From NCBI RefSeq assembly GCF_032583975.1, contig NZ_JAWHTF010000004.1: a stretch of DNA of 64,000 nt, one strand, 5' to 3'. Made by a program: the position numbers and the translations under genes. The first letter of the stretch is position 1, and every line of letters starts with the position of its first letter. The DNA is from Gilvirhabdus luticola. Its GTDB lineage: Bacteria; Bacteroidota; Bacteroidia; Flavobacteriales; Flavobacteriaceae. Shown here piece after piece: positions 60,738-64,000 of this stretch. The notes below the pieces were generated by a model that had not been told where the DNA came from, did not search any database, and saw only the letters and a list, made by a program, of their open reading frames with translations.

Positions 60738-61575
60738 TCAGTCTCATTTTTACGTTCAATTTTTCTATCAACATTTTTGATATTTCATTTGTAAAATACT
60801 TCTTTCTGTATTTTGAAATAGGTTGAACACCAACAATAACATTTGTTAGAAACAATTCATCCGCTTTTTGAAGTTCAAAAGGAGAAATTGAAACTTCCTC
60901 AAAACTATAATCAGGCAATGATTGAAGAATTTCAATTATCTGCTTTCTCATAATACCTTTTAAACAGCCATCAGCTAATGGTGGTGTTTTAATAATATTG
61001 TCTTTGATGATAAAAACATTTCCATTGATTGCTTCAATAACATGTTTATTTGTATTTAACAAAAGACAATTATGCAACCTGTTTTCACTTGCATAAATAT
61101 TCGCAATAACATGAAGTGCTTTATTATTTGTTTTTAAAGTTGACAATAATCCTGGAGTAACATAGTAATCTTTAAACAAATCGACCTCATAGGCTTTTTG
61201 TTTTATCTTGTAAATGTCTTCTTTAAGGATTTGGCATGAAATTATATAACTTATGTCATTGGATTTAGGTAAATAAAAGCCACCTTCGTTTCTATGAATG
61301 TTAAGTTTTACTCTTGCAGAATTATTTAATAATTTGTTGGATTTAAGGGTTTTATAAATCTCTTGCTCCAAAAATTCTATAGTAAAATTCATCGGAATTT
61401 CCATGCGTAAAATTCTCATAGAAGCCATCAACCTAAAATAATGATCTTCAAAAAACAAAGGCTTGCCGTTTAAAACTTTGATTGTTTCAAACAGTGCGTC
61501 ACCATAATTATAACCCCTGTTTTTAATGCTTAAAACTTCTTCGCTGTCTATTATGTTTCCGTTAAAGTTTATCAT
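60730..61575 (-). CDS. Class IV PLP aminotransferase
   Basis: 281 residues of the branched-chain aminotransferase/aminodeoxychorismate lyase fold. NRGYNYGDALFETIKV, a central LKTNNKALHVIAN with a Lys, and GCLKGIMRKQIIEI plus ELFLTNVIVGVQPIS near the end are typical. Substrate is uncertain: 4-amino-4-deoxychorismate lyase (PabC) or a branched-chain/D-amino acid enzyme. It lies upstream of no other gene on its strand except the START-like protein 54 bases before it. Confidence 0.88.
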   Translation of the reverse strand: MINFNGNIIDSEEVLSIKNRGYNYGDALFETIKVLNGKPLFFEDHYFRLMASMRILRMEIPMNFTIEFLEQEIYKTLKSNKLLNNSARVKLNIHRNEGGFYLPKSNDISYIISCQILKEDIYKIKQKAYEVDLFKDYYVTPGLLSTLKTNNKALHVIANIYASENRLHNCLLLNTNKHVIEAINGNVFIIKDNIIKTPPLADGCLKGIMRKQIIEILQSLPDYSFEEVSISPFELQKADELFLTNVIVGVQPISKYRKKYFTNEISKMLIEKLNVKMRLTS

Positions 61576-61629
61576 AAAAAAAATCCCGAATTTTTCGGGA
61601 CAAATATACTTTAAATTACAAAAGTGATT

Positions 61630-62016
61630 TTACGCCGAACCAAGTACTTGCTTTAAATCTGAAATTTGATTTTCCCATAGCATTTTAGCTTCATCTACTT
61701 CATCTTCTTCGGCAAAATCTGCAACCATTAAAGAAACGTCTTTGGTAATTTCGTCTACTTGTATTCTTATTTCAAAATAATAAGGTTCATCATCATCAGT
61801 TAACCATTTGAATTTTACACGCTCACCACTTTTCTTGCTCACCAATTTTGCTTGCTCTTCTGCTCCATCCCAAATAAACCTAAAGAGTTCACCACGAGAA
61901 TTTACATTATCTGCGAACCATTCAGACAAACCTGAAGGTGTTGATATGTATTGGTAAAGTAATTGTGGAGATGCGTGTATTGGAAATTCTAGTTCAAATT
62001 TAATTTTCTCGTCCAT
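61630..62016 (-). CDS. START-like/SRPBCC domain protein
   Basis: 128 residues: FELEFPIHASPQLLYQYIST, PSGLSEWFADNVNSRGELFR and a C-terminal helix ending SDLKQVLGSA, in the AHSA1/START-like group. Common and conserved in Bacteroidota, often next to a class IV aminotransferase as here. No known ligand. Acidic overall. Confidence 0.9.
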   Translation of the reverse strand: MDEKIKFELEFPIHASPQLLYQYISTPSGLSEWFADNVNSRGELFRFIWDGAEEQAKLVSKKSGERVKFKWLTDDDEPYYFEIRIQVDEITKDVSLMVADFAEEDEVDEAKMLWENQISDLKQVLGSA

Positions 62017-62103
62017 AAAAGCCTTTAAAATTTATTTCGCTCAATATATACATTAATTAATAAGTTTAAAACTATTTCAAAAAATATTTTAGCAAATTAA
62101 TTC

Positions 62104-62134
62104 TTTGCTTGCAATAATTTTGTTTTTATATTTG
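62104..62134 (+). promoter_or_regulatory. Promoter of tRNA-Met
   Basis: TTTG (62104-62107), 19 bases, TATATTTG (62127-62134), an exact consensus promoter, 16 bases before the tRNA 5' end. Confidence 0.75.
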
Positions 62135-62149
62135 CAGCCTTAATTTTAA

Positions 62150-62223
62150 GGCGAGGTAGCTCAGTCGGTTAGAGCGTCGGATTCATAACCCGGAGGTCAC
62201 GAGTTCAATTCTCGTTCTCGCTA
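62150..62223 (+). tRNA. tRNA-Met (anticodon CAT)
   Basis: GGCGAGGTAGCTCAGTCGGT at the 5' end, anticodon arm CGGATTCATAACCCG with CAT, T-arm ACGAGTTCAATTCTCGT, acceptor 3' strand TCTCGCT then A73. CCA is not encoded. G1 pairs with U72, so it looks like an elongator-type tRNA rather than initiator; an isoleucine tRNA with modified CAT cannot be fully excluded. Confidence 0.93.
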
Positions 62224-62230
62224 CTTATAT

Positions 62231-62260
62231 CAAGGACTAAAGTTTTAGTCCTTTTTTTAT
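62231..62260 (+). terminator. Terminator of tRNA-Met
   Basis: AGGACTAA (62233-62240) pairs with TTAGTCCT (62245-62252) with a four-base loop, followed by a run of T. Confidence 0.88.
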
Positions 62261-62909
62261 TTTAATCGTTAATTGATCGTTTTAAATATAACTATTAAAA
62301 ATTTAATGAGTTAAATCAAAATTTATAAAACTACAATAAACTGCATGAATCATATTATTAAAACTGGACTTCTGAAAATAGTATGCAGGATACATTCTTA
62401 AATACTAACAATATGACTTTTTATAAAAAAGACAGTTTCAAAATCCAAAATATTCCTTAAATTATTAAGTGAATTACAACTTTATTTATAGATTATTTAA
62501 TTATTAATTTAATTCGTTGATTTACAACTATTTATAAGATAATCGATTTTTGTAATATTACGCTTTATCGTATTTTTTTGCATTTCATGGATGATTTATT
62601 AAAAATAATATCTATATTGCAATCGATATTTAATTTTAATTATTATTTCAGGTAGGAATTTTGCTTAGTTAACAGTTTAATAATTAATTAAGATTGATTA
62701 ATTCATGAATAAAATTATTAGTTCGTATAAAGATTAAAAACGTAGTTAATCGAGTATTTTTGCTGTATCATTTATACAACAATATTTTTATACTTCCCTC
62801 ACTAATTGGTTAATAGCAATTTATAACCAAAAAATAAATTCTCTCGAAAATTAATATTGATGAGAATAATTTTTAGTTTATGTAATGCCCTAATACTTAA
62901 CTAAATACT
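62261..62909. other. Long AT-rich intergenic leader
   Basis: About 650 bases without a convincing gene. It is extremely AT-rich with many TTAATTAA-like stretches; only trivial ORFs of about 20 codons are present. It probably holds the promoter and leader of the large HYR-repeat gene that starts at 62910. No tRNA, repeat array or clear terminator was seen. Confidence 0.6.
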
Positions 62910-64000
62910 ATGAAAAAAAAATACGTTGCGCTGTTATTGCTAATATGTTGCTATAATATTTATGCAAACAATTATCTTAACTCATCATTTCATTTTCTAC
63001 CGACTAATAATTTACAAGCTAAATTAATTACTTTTTTTGTTGATACATTTAAAGACAAAGAGCAAGTAAATAATACTATTTCATCAGCTTTCCTGAATAA
63101 CAAAAATTTAAAAACAGTAAAAACTTCAGCTTTTGTAATAACAGGTTGCCCATCAAACATTAACGTCAATAATGACGCTGGTAATTGTAATGCATTAATT
63201 AGTTCTAATCTAGATGTTACAAGTTTTACTGGTACTCTAAATTGGACAATGACAGGAGCTACTTCTGGTTCTGGAAGTGGACAAATAGGAAGCTATACAT
63301 TTAACGTTGGTGTCACTACAATAAACTATATTGATGATGATGGTGGTTCAGGTTGTAGCTTTACTGTTACTGTTAATGACAGTGAAAGTCCAGTTGTTAG
63401 TAATTGTATGACAAGATATCCTAATGTTAACTCTGGTGCTTGCAGTTATGTCGCTTACAATAATTTTTTTCCAACTGCTACTGATAATTGTACGACAGTT
63501 AACGTAGTAGATTGGTCAGCTTCAGGTGCTACTACTACAAATAATATTATTGAGGGTAAAAATAATTTTGTAGGTGGTGTTACTTTTAATGCTGGAATTA
63601 CAACTGTTGTTGTTAATTTTGTTGATTCCTCAAGTAATACAGCTTCATGTAGTTTTGAAATAAGAGTAAATGATAATATTCCACCAACCATAACCTGTCC
63701 TGGTAACCAAACTGGGAATGTAGATGCGTCTTGTAACTTTACTATTCCAGACTATACAGGACTAGCTACTGCTAATGATAATTGTGCTGGTGGAGTCGTA
63801 ACTCAATCGCCTATAGCTGGAACCGTAGTTTCTGTTGGAACAACAAATATAGGCCTTACCGTAACTGATGCTGCCGGTTTAACAGCTAACTGTAATTTTG
63901 ATGTCGTAGTTTCTGATACTATACCGCCTACTGCTTCAAACCCAGCTGATATTAATGTACAATGTTTAGCTGATGTGCCTGCTGCTAACCCTAATGTGGT
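62910..64000 (+). CDS. Large secreted HYR-repeat protein, 5' part
   Basis: Open from ATG 62910 to the window end, 363 codons without a stop. A signal peptide is seen (MKKKYVALLLLICCYNIYA). After about 75 residues come HYR-type immunoglobulin-like repeats of about 80 residues, with CPSNINV...CSFTVTVNDSESPVV, CSFEIRVNDNIPPTITCP and CNFDVVVSDTIPPTA, each carrying cysteines and the N/SDxxxP junction. Such proteins in Flavobacteriia are very long adhesins, often ending in a type IX sorting domain, which would be beyond the window. Confidence 0.9.
   Translation, partial: MKKKYVALLLLICCYNIYANNYLNSSFHFLPTNNLQAKLITFFVDTFKDKEQVNNTISSAFLNNKNLKTVKTSAFVITGCPSNINVNNDAGNCNALISSNLDVTSFTGTLNWTMTGATSGSGSGQIGSYTFNVGVTTINYIDDDGGSGCSFTVTVNDSESPVVSNCMTRYPNVNSGACSYVAYNNFFPTATDNCTTVNVVDWSASGATTTNNIIEGKNNFVGGVTFNAGITTVVVNFVDSSSNTASCSFEIRVNDNIPPTITCPGNQTGNVDASCNFTIPDYTGLATANDNCAGGVVTQSPIAGTVVSVGTTNIGLTVTDAAGLTANCNFDVVVSDTIPPTASNPADINVQCLADVPAANPNV

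Noticed and set aside
63455..63691. 78-codon minus-strand ORF
   Set aside because: Antisense to the HYR-repeat gene, which is clearly coding on the plus strand.
1..64000. CRISPR arrays, rRNA genes and insertion sequences
   Set aside because: No regularly spaced repeats with spacers, no 16S/23S/5S segments and no transposase or terminal inverted repeat pair were seen.

Overview
The window looks like chromosomal DNA from a marine-type member of the Flavobacteriaceae (Bacteroidota). It is strongly AT-rich. Promoters fit the Bacteroidota pattern TTG/TTTG, 19 bases, TAnnTTTG, seen at the HU, tRNA-Met and tRNA-His genes. It encodes a protein with a type IX secretion C-terminal tail and several lineage-typical small families (DUF4290, DUF6090, a Lacal_2735-like protein, the TIGR03643 family). 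Genus cannot be fixed from sequence alone; the gene set resembles Lacinutrix, Olleya, Psychroserpens and Winogradskyella.

Bases 1 to about 29,300 look like the right-hand part of an integrated genomic island whose left end lies outside the window. A tyrosine recombinase (27842-29110) sits next to a fragment matching the 3' end of a tRNA-Ser (29286-29303), with a small excisionase-like helix-turn-helix protein and a small HUH-type Rep-like protein nearby. Cargo on the minus strand: (a) a composite defence operon, 11377 to 470, in the order PLD-family protein, hsdM, a 40-codon ORF, two tandem hsdS genes, a Septu-like ATPase/HNH pair, a metallophosphoesterase and hsdR; (b) a secreted SNase-type nuclease with a small cysteine-rich secreted protein; (c) a tightly coupled operon (19018 to 13170) of two DUF4407 membrane proteins, a transglutaminase-like membrane protein, a small membrane protein and a lipoprotein, the best candidate here for an undescribed system; (d) a TPR histidine kinase/LuxR-type response regulator pair. 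Traces of past rearrangement are visible: a 534-bp identical duplication of the second specificity half of hsdS, a copy of the first nine hsdR codons stranded upstream of the phosphoesterase, and a decayed McrB-type N-terminus downstream of hsdR.

From 29,400 on the gene content is core-like: aldose epimerase, universal stress protein, tandem M28 peptidases, tRNA-His, bacillithiol enzyme BshB1, a MATE exporter, a glutathione peroxidase, then acetate genes (acetyl-CoA synthetase, sodium/solute symporter with its DUF4212 partner) and an amino-acid:cation symporter.

Bases 45,913-52,778 form a plus-strand photoprotection cluster: two SDR proteins, TIGR03643 protein, GTP cyclohydrolase I, glutathione peroxidase, TspO, SRPBCC protein and photolyase/cryptochrome, plus small proteins. 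The two probable promoters share an inverted repeat of equal spacing, a candidate operator for a light-responsive regulator not encoded in the cluster.

The right end holds housekeeping genes: murA (with Asp in place of the fosfomycin-target Cys), DUF4290, DUF493, an ATPase, recQ, fmt, HU, YqgE, a class IV aminotransferase, a START-like protein, tRNA-Met, and the beginning of a large secreted HYR-repeat protein that runs off the window.
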